A stretch of DNA of 64,000 nt from Marinobacter salexigens (GTDB lineage Bacteria; Pseudomonadota; Gammaproteobacteria; Pseudomonadales; Oleiphilaceae), in contig NZ_JAHKPV010000001.1 of the NCBI RefSeq assembly GCF_018860765.1, forward strand, positions 857,594 to 921,593, in the 5' to 3' direction. This document shows positions 54,259 through 63,265 of this stretch, piece after piece. Under the pieces are notes generated by a model. The model did not search any database. It saw only the letters and a list, made by a program, of their open reading frames with translations, and had not been told where the DNA came from. Position 1 is the stretch's first letter. The number at the start of each line of letters is the position of its first letter. A program made the translations under genes and the position numbers.

Positions 54259-55458
54259 CTAACGGCGAATCTGAATGCGCGCTTCAACCCGGCGGTTTTC
54301 AGCACGGCCAGCAGCCGTGGCGTTAGATGCAACCGGCTCTGTCTCTCCGTAGCCTTTAGCGCTCACCTTGGTAGGATCTACTCCCAGTGGCCCGGTCAAA
54401 CGGTCGGCAACGGCTTGGGCTCGGCGTTGTGACAGGGACTGATTGTAGCTTGCCTTGCCGGTGTTGTCGGCGTGGCCAGCGATTTCTACGATGGTTTCAG
54501 GATTTTGCTTCAGCGCGTCTGCAACACGGCGGATTTCCGCGTCATAAGCGTTGCCGATGACCGAGCTGTTGAGCGGGAACTGAACCTCAATGGTAAAGGT
54601 TTCGATGGTTTCAGTTACGCCTTCGCAACCGGTTTCGTCCACGTCTGCGCCAGCGGTTGTGTTAGGACACAGGTCCTGACTGTCTACGACGCCGTCGTTA
54701 TCGCCATCAAGTTCGCAGCCACGGCTGTCTACCTTGGCGCCGCGCGGGGTATCGGGGCAGGCATCACGAACATCGGCTACGCCATCGCGATCTGCATCCG
54801 GCTCACAGCCGGTGGTGTCAACCATAGCTCCAGCCGGAGTGCCGGGGCACTGATCGCGGGAATCGGGTACGCCGTCTGCATCTGTATCTGCGGGTGTTGG
54901 CTTGCCGACTGCGCGGTGAAACGCAAAGCTAATGCCGAGCGATACCTGAGTATCGAAGGTGCTTTCGTCGATGCCGTGGAACTCACGCAAGTCGCCACGT
55001 AGAGCAACGGAATCTGACACGTTATAACGGAAGCCAGTACCTACGTTAACGCGGGTTTCGTCATGGTCGGTGCCGGTTGTGCGATAGCTAATGGAATCGT
55101 TTACGCCAAAGTCAGCATGCCCAGCGCCCGCAGAAACGTATGGGTTCCATGCTTTATCTTGCCCGGCAAAGTAGTAGATGCCATCGATACGAAGCTCTTC
55201 AAATTCAGATGAGCCATCAACATACTTGCGGTCTGCATCAGCGCGGGAGTACAGGGCTTCAACTGCCCAGTTTGGCCGGAACCGGTACTCTAGACCCACA
55301 CCAAATGTGCCCGTCTCACTCAAGTCCCGATCATCATCAAAAAGCTGAAAGGCGGCAAAAGGATTAATGTAAATGGTTTCCTTGCGCTCGGCCGCTAAGG
55401 CCGGGGTGGCAAGAGTAGTGGCGATGGCGATCATCGAAATCGGGCGCATGATGCTCAT
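54259..55458 (-). CDS. OmpA/OprF-type outer membrane protein
   Basis: A 399-residue porin-like protein. Signal peptide 1-23 (cleavage ALA-AE), an eight-stranded barrel (about 24-185), three calcium-binding thrombospondin type 3-like repeats (DTDADGVPDSRDQCPGTP and two similar, about 190-275), and an OmpA peptidoglycan-binding domain (about 290-395) with GHADNTGKASYNQSLSQRRA. It links the outer membrane to the cell wall. GGAGG lies 6 nt before the ATG. Confidence 0.95.
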   Translation of the reverse strand: MSIMRPISMIAIATTLATPALAAERKETIYINPFAAFQLFDDDRDLSETGTFGVGLEYRFRPNWAVEALYSRADADRKYVDGSSEFEELRIDGIYYFAGQDKAWNPYVSAGAGHADFGVNDSISYRTTGTDHDETRVNVGTGFRYNVSDSVALRGDLREFHGIDESTFDTQVSLGISFAFHRAVGKPTPADTDADGVPDSRDQCPGTPAGAMVDTTGCEPDADRDGVADVRDACPDTPRGAKVDSRGCELDGDNDGVVDSQDLCPNTTAGADVDETGCEGVTETIETFTIEVQFPLNSSVIGNAYDAEIRRVADALKQNPETIVEIAGHADNTGKASYNQSLSQRRAQAVADRLTGPLGVDPTKVSAKGYGETEPVASNATAAGRAENRRVEARIQIRR

Positions 55459-55627
55459 GCAGAACCTCCAGTTGGACTCGTATTTAGGCTGCTGAGTTAC
55501 TTAAACCATCAGAATGCATAGTTAGTTTCAACTCAAGCTAAAGAGTTACAAAAAAACAACGAATTGGCAATTCCGGTTACATTAGGAAATGTACGTGCAG
55601 AGTGATAGGGGGCTAGTGACAGTGCTT

Positions 55628-57907
55628 TTATGACAGCGGAACACTGAAATAGAGGTGCGCGCTTTTTTTGCTGAAATTCATTTTTTCGCCGCTGGCAAAG
55701 TGTACTTCGAAGGAACTCTCATCTTCCGAAACCACAGTACCAGCACCAAAGATGGAGTGGGTAAGGCGTGGTTGGTGCCACAACGGCGATATATTTGTAG
55801 CGTTTGTTTGGGTTTCGCCTTCAAGGGTGACGCTCTCCTGCGCGGCGTAACGTGAGCTGACTGGCGTTAGGGGCGTTTGCAGCTTCAGTACAGGGTTGGT
55901 CTCCGGCGTCCACTCATCGAGCAAGCGCCCTAACTCGTCAGCCAACTCAAAACAGAACTCCTCCACGAACCGGCTCGGGCCTTGATCTCCATCTAGATGC
56001 GGTTGTGTGCTTACTGGCCGGGAGATTAAGTGCAGTGTTTGCCGCGTTCGAGTCATGGCAACGTACAATAGCCGTCGTTCGCTTTCCAGAGTGGCGCGGG
56101 CATCATCTTGAGGCCGTGGGCTGTGGGGCAGGTACTTCTCTTGTAATCCGGGGATGATCACCCTTTGCCATTCCAGTCCCTTGGTGCGGTGAATGGTTGA
56201 GAGTAATACACCTCCGCCCGCCTGCTTTTCATTGGCCTGTTGGCGTAGCGCTTTGAGATGTGCAAGAGCTCCCGTAGCGTCCACATTGAGGCCTTTTAGA
56301 TAGTCGCGGAAGCCGTGAATGGTATCTATACGTTCCTCAGCGCTTTCATGGGTGAGTGCGAGACTGCGAACGCCTTCGTACAAATCCGTATGCTCTGCAT
56401 ACACCGTGATCAGCCCGGCAACGGGGCCGGAATAGCCGCGCAGCTTGTCCAGTACTTCGCCCAGCTTACGCAGTTTACGTGCTGCCATGGGCGCTAGTGC
56501 ATCGTAATCCAACGCGAGCAATCGTTCGTGCCAGCCATTGGCAAACCCGGCTAGAAATTGTGCTAACTGTTCCAGTTCCGGTTCTTTGAGGCCCACATGG
56601 GGAAAGCGCAAAAGCTGGCGGGCCAGCTCTAGCCGGTCGACCTCAGACAATTTCTCAAGCGCTCCAGAAACCAACTTTAACAGTGCTGTGATGGCCTGCA
56701 CTTCGCGGCTGAACAACGCCCCTTTGCCAGCATCAATGCGATAGGGGATCTGCTGAGCTAGCAATTTTAGTTCAATAGGAACGCTCTGGCTCCAAACCCG
56801 GAACAGGATTGCGGTTTGCGCCAAGGGGTCTGCTGCATCCTGACTCAGAATCTGAAGTACCGCATCGGCGTCGTTCTCGGCTCGGTGTAGAGCGATTTCT
56901 GTTGCGGGAGTGGATGGATGGGAGTGGCACAAAACATCCTTGCGACCGGTATTATGGCAAATCAGGTGATTGGCAAGCAGCGCCACTCGGTGACCATAGC
57001 GGAAGGTGAAGCTTAGAGTCTGTTCCAGAGGGCTTTCAAACTCGTCGCTAAAGCGTTTCAGAATAAATTCGGGCTTGGCGCCTCGGAACTCATAAATGGT
57101 TTGGTCCGGGTCACCCACTACCGTTACCCGGGCGCGATCGCCTGCTACATAGCGCAGCAGCAAATGTTGAATCTCGTTGGTGTCTTGGTATTCGTCCACT
57201 AAAATAAGATCCATCTTGTTGCCCACCAGTCGTTGCAAGGGTGGGTTCTGATGAATCGCCATCACCGGCTCGTAGAGCATATCGGCAAAGCTGATACGGC
57301 TTTGTGCTTTGCGCCATTGTTCAAAGCTGTGGAACAGGTCAATAAGGTATCGGTATTTATCGGAGTAACCCAGGTCTTCAAATACTATCTCGGCCGGTGA
57401 CAGGGTGGTTTTCACCATGTCGATAAATCCGGTTGCTGTCTCTACAAAATCTTTCTTGTTTCGCCTTATCTCGTCCGCCAAGTCCTCCGGCGCCAGTCGC
57501 CGTGTTAATAGCCAAGCTTGAAAACTGATTTCCTGCTCGGTCAGGATCTTTTCAGAGAAGCCCGGCAGGTAGCCTTCACGCACAAAGCGCTTATATAGCC
57601 GCAGCCCCATGGCATGGTAGGTTCGGATCTCCGGGAGCGCCAAGCCGCTGTGGTAACACACTTCTTGTAGCTTACGCTCAAAATCTATGCGGGCGCTGCG
57701 GTTGAACATAAGCACCAAAACGCGGGCAGGGTCGTGTCCTTGCTGCAGCAAATAGCGAATGCGCCAGGCAAGGGTGGAGGTTTTGCCGCTGCCTGCCACT
57801 GCGGTGATGACCGAGTGCTCGTAGCCAGCGGTAATAATCGCTCGCTGTTCGTCGGTGAGAAAGTCAGGTAGATCTAAGGCAGAGGATTCAGGGGTGTTGG
57901 TTGGCAT
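55628..57907 (-). CDS. UvrD/Rep-type superfamily 1 DNA helicase
   Basis: A 759-residue 3'-5' helicase-type ATPase. Motif I is AVAGSGKTSTLAWR, motif II VDEYQDTNEIQ, motif III GDPDQTIYEFRGA, motif IV TFRYGHR, motif V TIHRTKGLEW and motif VI LLYVAMTRTR. A C-terminal Tudor-like RNAP-binding segment is suggested by FGAGTVVSEDESSFEVHFASG. ATG 57907 is preferred over TTG 57928; neither has a strong ribosome site. Probably acts in repair or replication-transcription conflicts; it is a paralogue, not clearly UvrD itself. Confidence 0.92.
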   Translation of the reverse strand: MPTNTPESSALDLPDFLTDEQRAIITAGYEHSVITAVAGSGKTSTLAWRIRYLLQQGHDPARVLVLMFNRSARIDFERKLQEVCYHSGLALPEIRTYHAMGLRLYKRFVREGYLPGFSEKILTEQEISFQAWLLTRRLAPEDLADEIRRNKKDFVETATGFIDMVKTTLSPAEIVFEDLGYSDKYRYLIDLFHSFEQWRKAQSRISFADMLYEPVMAIHQNPPLQRLVGNKMDLILVDEYQDTNEIQHLLLRYVAGDRARVTVVGDPDQTIYEFRGAKPEFILKRFSDEFESPLEQTLSFTFRYGHRVALLANHLICHNTGRKDVLCHSHPSTPATEIALHRAENDADAVLQILSQDAADPLAQTAILFRVWSQSVPIELKLLAQQIPYRIDAGKGALFSREVQAITALLKLVSGALEKLSEVDRLELARQLLRFPHVGLKEPELEQLAQFLAGFANGWHERLLALDYDALAPMAARKLRKLGEVLDKLRGYSGPVAGLITVYAEHTDLYEGVRSLALTHESAEERIDTIHGFRDYLKGLNVDATGALAHLKALRQQANEKQAGGGVLLSTIHRTKGLEWQRVIIPGLQEKYLPHSPRPQDDARATLESERRLLYVAMTRTRQTLHLISRPVSTQPHLDGDQGPSRFVEEFCFELADELGRLLDEWTPETNPVLKLQTPLTPVSSRYAAQESVTLEGETQTNATNISPLWHQPRLTHSIFGAGTVVSEDESSFEVHFASGEKMNFSKKSAHLYFSVPLS

Positions 57908-57998
57908 GGGTGCTATTGTACTGGTCAACTGGTAGCGCGGGTACCTGTGCCGTTAACATGATTGATTAACTAAGCGAATCCACCTCATTAGTTGGAGG

Positions 57999-58189
57999 GC
58001 AGCGAGGCAGAACCTTCTCCAAAATCGTACGGAGCCATGGGTGAAGAGCGAAAAGCTCTTCACGGGTTGGCCATGGACGGCCAACCCAGGACTTTCACTG
58101 CGACGCAGGAGCAATAAGCAGTGGGAGGCGGAGCCGAGCGTACATGGATGTATTTACAGCGTATTTTGGAGAAGGTTCTGCCTCGCTGC
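57999..58189 (+). repeat. Palindromic repeat element, copy C, with hairpin-rich insertion
   Basis: Arms 57999-58025 and 58163-58189 are perfect 27-bp inverted repeats. The core ends (58026-58040 and 58127-58162) match copy A, but 86 nt replace 2 nt in the middle. That insert folds into three hairpins: 58041-58049 with 58055-58063, 58064-58072 with 58079-58087 (both 9 bp, perfect), and 58096-58101 with 58118-58123. It fills most of the 309-nt gap between the helicase and DUF2237 starts and ends 27 nt before the latter ATG. Confidence 0.88.
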
Positions 58190-58216
58190 TAACTCCCAGA
58201 GCCGGAGAGAGTAGAG

Positions 58217-58594
58217 ATGCAAATAGAAGACTCAATTAACGTACTTGGTGAAAAGCTGGAAACCTGTAGCACTGATCCGGAAACCGGCTTTTACCGGGAT
58301 GGCTGCTGCAATACTGGGCCAGATGATCACGGTTCTCACACCGTATGCGTTGTCATGACGGATGAGTTTCTGGAATTTTCCAAAGCTCGCGGTAATGATT
58401 TGAGTACACCCGTGCCTGCATTCGGATTCCCGGGATTAAAAGCTGGCGACGGCTGGTGCCTGTGTGCGGCCCGCTGGCATGAGGCTTTTGAAGCTGGTAC
58501 TGCGCCGAGAGTGCGGTTGCGTGCTACGCATCAGGGGGCGTTGGAACACTGTGCTCTGGGTGATTTGAAGTCCCATGGAATTGACCTTAGCTAA
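58217..58594 (+). CDS. DUF2237 family protein
   Basis: A 125-residue soluble protein matching DUF2237: NVLGEKLETCSTDPETGFYRDG (in parts), HTVCVVMTDEFLEFSKARGNDLS and WCLCAARWHEA. It has several conserved cysteines, so metal binding is possible. A purine-rich ribosome site precedes the ATG, directly after repeat copy C. Its TAA overlaps the tmcA ATG. Function unknown; coupling suggests a link with tRNA modification. Confidence 0.87.
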   Translation: MQIEDSINVLGEKLETCSTDPETGFYRDGCCNTGPDDHGSHTVCVVMTDEFLEFSKARGNDLSTPVPAFGFPGLKAGDGWCLCAARWHEAFEAGTAPRVRLRATHQGALEHCALGDLKSHGIDLS

Positions 58595-60756
58595 TGAATC
58601 CCGAAACCTTGCCTCCCCTGCTGGATACGACAGCTTGGTGCTCGTTGCAATCAAATCTTGCAGCTACCGGACAGCGGCGGCTGGTATTGGTGGAAGGCGC
58701 CCGTGAGCTTTCTAGGCAGTGGCTAAAAGCTCTGCTGCCAGCATTGGAGCTGATGAAAGGTGGGCTCTGGATCGGGGACGCAGATGACGCGCCCGATAAC
58801 CGTTTGGTCAGCATTAAGGCTAATCAGGCACGGCAGTGGCTGGGTCAGGAAACGTCAGTCATTGTATGGGATGGCTGGCGGGGGAATCCTCCGGATGCGT
58901 TTGCCGCGCTTTCGGGCACGTTGAAAGCTGGTGGGTTGCTGTTTTGGTTGATGCCATCGCTGGAGAAGTGGGGGAGTTTTGCTGACCCGGATTATTCCAG
59001 AACCGGCTTGGAGCACGATCAGCTTCACCCTTTTGCCGAGCGTATGGCGCGCATTCTTGCGCTAGACCCTTCGGTGATACGGGTGCAGTCCGGCGCGCTG
59101 GGGGCAGTAGGTCTTCCCGTGCTGACTGAGTCAGTTTCGGAATTCCGGGTGACTACTACGTCGGACCAGCAAGCGTTGATTCACAAGTTGGTGGCTTTTG
59201 GGTTGGGGCGTCGGCGTCGGCCAATGGTGGTTACCGCAGATCGTGGGCGCGGTAAATCGGCGGCTCTTGGTATGGCAGCGGCGCAACTGCTGCTGCAAGG
59301 GCGTCGGCAGGTGTTGGTGACTGCGCCGGCACGGGATCATGTGAATGCGCTGTTCGCCCACGCGCTGGAAAGCCTTGGTACCGATGTTATAAGGGCTGAG
59401 GATAACCGGATAGTAACTGTGACTGGCGCCCAGATACGCTTTTTGCCGGTTCGGGATTTGTTAAAGGATAGGCCGGAAGCTGAAGTGGTTCTGGTGGATG
59501 AGGCAGCAGCTATTCCAGTCTCCTTGTTAAAGCAGGTTCTTTTGGGTTGGCCGCGGGTCGCTTTTGCATCTACGGTTCATGGCTATGAAGGCGCTGGCCG
59601 TGGGTTTGCTATTCGCTTTCGCCGGATTCTCGATGAGAAAACTCCCCAGTGGCAGGCACACACGCTGTCCAAACCAGTGCGCTGGGCCGAAGGCGATCCG
59701 CTGGAGGCGCTGATATCGGAGCTGTTTCTGCTTGGTGCCGATCATGACTCAGCGGTCGGTTTATCGGACGCGGTGGCTGGAAAAGTGGTGATTGAACCCT
59801 GGCAACCTGCTCTGGCCTCGGAGGCTGAGTTGACCAGTGCATTTGGTTTGCTGGTGGACGCCCACTATCGAACCACGCCCGCAGATCTTAGACAATGGCT
59901 GGACGATCCCGCCGCTAGAAGCTGGCGCGCTCTTGTGAATGGCAAGACGGTGGGTGTGCTTTGGGGGGCAGTAGAAGGTGGTTTGAGTAAGGAGCTGGCA
60001 GAACAAGTGGCCAGTGGCAAGCGGCGCATTCGTGGGCACCTTCTGCCGCAGTCTTTGGCCAACCACAGCGGATTTCCCGAAGCGGCTAGCTTGCGTGGTT
60101 TGCGGATTGTTCGTGTTGCTGTTTCAGCTCAGGCAAGGCGCCTCGGGATTGGGAATCGGCTAGTTGCTGCAGCGGCTGAGCGGGCAAAGCAGGAGGGTTT
60201 GGATTTCACCGGCACCAGCTTTGGCGGCAGTGCCGACTTGTTCGCCTTCTGGGCTTCTTGTGGATTGGAGTTCGTACGCATTGGATTGCAGCAGGAGGCG
60301 ACCAGTGGTGAGTACCCCTTGCAGATGATGAGTGCGCACAGTGATGAAGCCTCGGCCCTCGTTCAGCAATTGCGGGCTCGTCTGGCGCGGCACTGGCTTA
60401 CGCTGGTGCCATTGAATTGGAAGGATTTGGAGCCAAAACTGCTGGCCGAGTTAGCCGCTGAGCTGCCTCCATGTTACCGGCCCGATGCGGCAGATATTCA
60501 GGACATGAAGAGCTTTGGTGACGGCCACAGAGGCTTCCGGCTAATGGTGCCCGTGTTGCGTGAGTTGAGCATGACTTCAGGGTTTATGAAGTGGCTTGGC
60601 GCGCATGAAAGTGCGGCTATTTGGTGTCGGGCTGTGTTGCAAGGCTGGTCTTGGTCGGACTTGCAAAGTGAAGGCTTATGTTCGGGGCAGCGGGGTGGGG
60701 AAGATCAATTGCGCGCTGTCATCCGTGAACTTATGCAGAAGGGGCCAAAGCTGTGA
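58594..60756 (+). CDS. tmcA: tRNA(Met) cytidine acetyltransferase
   Basis: A 720-residue enzyme that makes N4-acetylcytidine at the wobble position (C34) of elongator tRNA-Met using acetyl-CoA and ATP. N-terminal DUF1726-type domain (about 1-150), RNA helicase module with Walker A TADRGRGKSAALG (about 209-221) and Walker B VVLVDEAAAIP, then a GNAT domain with VSAQARRLGIGNRLV, and a C-terminal tRNA-binding tail. Start overlaps the DUF2237 stop (TAATG). Confidence 0.95.
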   Translation: MNPETLPPLLDTTAWCSLQSNLAATGQRRLVLVEGARELSRQWLKALLPALELMKGGLWIGDADDAPDNRLVSIKANQARQWLGQETSVIVWDGWRGNPPDAFAALSGTLKAGGLLFWLMPSLEKWGSFADPDYSRTGLEHDQLHPFAERMARILALDPSVIRVQSGALGAVGLPVLTESVSEFRVTTTSDQQALIHKLVAFGLGRRRRPMVVTADRGRGKSAALGMAAAQLLLQGRRQVLVTAPARDHVNALFAHALESLGTDVIRAEDNRIVTVTGAQIRFLPVRDLLKDRPEAEVVLVDEAAAIPVSLLKQVLLGWPRVAFASTVHGYEGAGRGFAIRFRRILDEKTPQWQAHTLSKPVRWAEGDPLEALISELFLLGADHDSAVGLSDAVAGKVVIEPWQPALASEAELTSAFGLLVDAHYRTTPADLRQWLDDPAARSWRALVNGKTVGVLWGAVEGGLSKELAEQVASGKRRIRGHLLPQSLANHSGFPEAASLRGLRIVRVAVSAQARRLGIGNRLVAAAAERAKQEGLDFTGTSFGGSADLFAFWASCGLEFVRIGLQQEATSGEYPLQMMSAHSDEASALVQQLRARLARHWLTLVPLNWKDLEPKLLAELAAELPPCYRPDAADIQDMKSFGDGHRGFRLMVPVLRELSMTSGFMKWLGAHESAAIWCRAVLQGWSWSDLQSEGLCSGQRGGEDQLRAVIRELMQKGPKL

Positions 60757-60826
60757 CGCGCTCGATTTAATTATTGCACACACCTGCTCAGAATAGATGA
60801 TACCTAACTGACTGAGACTTCTTGAT

Positions 60827-61534
60827 ATGGCCAAGGGAACCGGCTTCTCCCATTTTTCGATCCTGTTATACACCCTGCTGCTCGCTGCCAGCGCTACGTT
60901 GGTTGGTGGGTGTGCTTCCAAAGAAGCGCCTGCTAACTTGAATCCGCAGGTCGACAGTACCTCGGGCTCGGATCTGTATCGTGCGGCGGAGCAAGGTGAT
61001 GTTGATGCGGTTAGCAAGCTGACGGAATCAGGAGCCCCCCTGAATACCCTTACGGGTAACGGCACACCGTTAATGGCTGCTGTACGAGCGAAGGCGGATC
61101 GGGTTGTATGGTATTTACTCAGTCAGGGGGCGAGTCCGGATCTTGCAGAGAGCGATCAGGTTACCCCGCTGATGGTGGCCTCGGAGCAGGGGGATCGTCG
61201 GCTCGCGCGCCTGCTGTTGCATGCTGGCGCCAAAGTGAATGCTACCGACCTTCAGGGCTATACACCGGTCATGCGGGCAGCGGAGAAAGGTCAGCTGTCG
61301 GTGGTGAAGATTTTGTTAGCGGCCGGAGCCAACGTCAATGTCAGTCAAAACGGTGAATCACTGCTCATGAAGGTGGTTTCTACCGGCGACCTGCTAACCG
61401 CAGAAATGCTTTTGGCAGCGGGTGCCGATGTAAACTACCGCGCAGAGAGCGGTGCCACGGCGCTTGATGTTGCCCGCACCCGCAATCACCAAGACTTGGA
61501 GATGCTATTGGTGCAGGCTGGGGCTGAGCTTTAA
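60827..61534 (+). CDS. Ankyrin-repeat lipoprotein
   Basis: A 235-residue protein with a lipoprotein signal (lipobox LVGGC, Cys near 29) and five or so ankyrin repeats (about 48-235), for example TPLMAAVRAKADRVVWYLLSQGA and TPVMRAAEKGQLSVVKILLAAGA in parts. The residue after Cys is Ala, which fits sorting to the outer membrane. Ankyrin repeats mediate protein contacts in the periplasm. Partner unknown. It is convergent with the next gene. Confidence 0.9.
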   Translation: MAKGTGFSHFSILLYTLLLAASATLVGGCASKEAPANLNPQVDSTSGSDLYRAAEQGDVDAVSKLTESGAPLNTLTGNGTPLMAAVRAKADRVVWYLLSQGASPDLAESDQVTPLMVASEQGDRRLARLLLHAGAKVNATDLQGYTPVMRAAEKGQLSVVKILLAAGANVNVSQNGESLLMKVVSTGDLLTAEMLLAAGADVNYRAESGATALDVARTRNHQDLEMLLVQAGAEL

Positions 61535-61551
61535 AGCGCTTGAGTGGGCCC

Positions 61552-62658
61552 CTATTTCCCAAGCTGCATGGGGTCTGTTTCGTCGTTCCATACGGGTAAG
61601 AAGTGGGCGTCGACAACGGATTGGGGCACTTCTTTGATGCCATCATAAGACCACTGCGGGTTCTGGTCGCGGTCTATCAGTCTGGCTCTTATGCCTTCTG
61701 TCAGATCGGGCCTGCGCAAGCATTCCCACACCATGGCCAATTCCATTCTGAATACGTCTTTTAGAGTCATCTGTTGGGCTTTCTTAAGCTGATTCCAGAT
61801 AAGCCAAGCAGATACCGGGCATCCCCCTTTCAGTGTTTTCATGCAGGCTTGCCACCATTCGGATTCGACATGAGCCGCAAGCAGTTGGTCGATGATCTCC
61901 GGTAAGCTGATGCCCGCACACAATCTTGCAATATCCCGTTCGTGTAACTCTAAATGACCGGTGGGCAGCGCGGAGTAATCCGGGGTTTCAAATTGGCTCA
62001 ATAATTGGGTCAGACGGCTGTCATCACTGGCTACACGGCCACTCCAAGCCTCTTCCTGTAAGCTATGAAGCAGGCATTGATGATCACTGTTTGGCAGGGC
62101 TATATCCGCTAGTCCGACACGCAGTGCGTCAGTCACGTTCAGACGTGCGCCGGTAAGGCCCATAAACAGACCAAGACGCCCCGGCAGGCGATTCAGGAAC
62201 CAGCTGGCACCAACGTCTGGAAACAGTCCAATAGACATCTCTGGCATGGCCAGAGTTGCGTCTGGCGTAAGCAACCGATAGCGACAAGCGGAAAACAGGC
62301 CCAGCCCACCACCCATAATTATGCCGTGTCCAATACCCACAACCGGCTTGGGAAACCTGTGCAGGGTATAATCCAGTTCATACTCGTGCCGGAAAACGCT
62401 AAAGGCCGATTCGGGCTTTTCTGCACCCGTTAATGAGCGGTACAAAAACTGAATGTCACCGCCAGCGCAGAAGCTTTTTGCTCCGGTGCCGCGTATCACT
62501 AAGATACAAATGCGGTCGTCTTCAGCCCAGCGTTTTAGGCTACTTCTGATGGTGACGATCATCTCTTCAGTGAGCGCGTTTAGTGTGGAGGGGGTGTTTA
62601 GCGTTAGCAAGCCGATATGGCCTTCGCGGCAGGGGAGTTCTTGAACCTCTACAGACAT
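61552..62658 (-). CDS. Enoyl-CoA hydratase/isomerase family protein, 3-hydroxyisobutyryl-CoA hydrolase-like
   Basis: A 368-residue crotonase-fold protein. The oxyanion-hole segments are SFCAGGDIQFLY and GIIMGGGLGLFSACRYR; EMSIGLFPDVGASWFL is the hydrolase-type signature with Glu and Asp. The length and C-terminal ECH_2 extension fit 3-hydroxyisobutyryl-CoA hydrolase of valine breakdown better than a simple hydratase. ATG 62658 has GGAGA 8 nt upstream; a longer frame to 62712 lacks one. Confidence 0.88.
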   Translation of the reverse strand: MSVEVQELPCREGHIGLLTLNTPSTLNALTEEMIVTIRSSLKRWAEDDRICILVIRGTGAKSFCAGGDIQFLYRSLTGAEKPESAFSVFRHEYELDYTLHRFPKPVVGIGHGIIMGGGLGLFSACRYRLLTPDATLAMPEMSIGLFPDVGASWFLNRLPGRLGLFMGLTGARLNVTDALRVGLADIALPNSDHQCLLHSLQEEAWSGRVASDDSRLTQLLSQFETPDYSALPTGHLELHERDIARLCAGISLPEIIDQLLAAHVESEWWQACMKTLKGGCPVSAWLIWNQLKKAQQMTLKDVFRMELAMVWECLRRPDLTEGIRARLIDRDQNPQWSYDGIKEVPQSVVDAHFLPVWNDETDPMQLGK

Positions 62659-62890
62659 TAACAGTGTCTCCGGGCGATAAATAATCTCTGATGCAATTTT
62701 CGTTCGTATCATCTCCTTAACTGACGGAAAGTGAAAGTGAGCGAACGTTGAAAAAACTGCATTGATCTATGGCATTTGCGCTCTGGTATCGCTGTGATAT
62801 AAGTTCGAAACAGTTATTGTCCGGTTTAAACGCACTAAAGTTTAGGGCACCGGTTTCAAAACTTAAAACGATGATGAGAGGTTAATCATA

Positions 62891-63226
62891 ATGAAACTTA
62901 AACACTATGCTGTTGCAGGTCTTTTTGCACTGAGCGCTGCAGTTCCTGCTGCGGCTTCCGCTGCCGGTGATGCCGCTGCGGGTAAGGCAAAAGCAGCTGT
63001 TTGCGCTGCTTGCCACGGTCAGAATGGCATTGCCCAGATCCCGATGTACCCTAATCTGGCAGGCCAGCACGAGCAATATTTGGCTTCTTCCCTGAAAGCT
63101 TACAAAAACAAGCAGCGTAACGGTGGTCAAGCGGCCATCATGCAGGGACAGGCCGCAGCACTGAGTGATGAAGATATTGCCAATCTGGCGGCTTATTACG
63201 CGAGCCTGCCTGCTGGCGGTAAGTAA
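62891..63226 (+). CDS. Periplasmic c-type cytochrome (class I)
   Basis: A 111-residue exported monohaem cytochrome. Signal peptide 1-25 (cleavage ASA-AG), haem motif CAACH (about 38-42), distal Met probably in AIMQGQA, and a C-terminal helix [14 protein letters not shown] as in c553/c4-half types. It carries electrons in the periplasm. GAGAGG lies 9 nt before the ATG in a 232-bp divergent region. Confidence 0.94.
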   Translation: MKLKHYAVAGLFALSAAVPAAASAAGDAAAGKAKAAVCAACHGQNGIAQIPMYPNLAGQHEQYLASSLKAYKNKQRNGGQAAIMQGQAAALSDEDIANLAAYYASLPAGGK

Positions 63227-63237
63227 GCGTTATTTAT

Positions 63238-63265
63238 CAGTACGGCAGCTCAGGCTGCTGTACTG
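63238..63265. terminator. Hairpin between cytochrome c and ppnN
   Basis: A 12-bp stem (63238-63249 with 63254-63265, one G-T pair, loop TCAG) lies between the convergent genes and covers the stop codon of ppnN at 63250-63252. There is no T tract, so terminator strength is doubtful. Confidence 0.45.
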
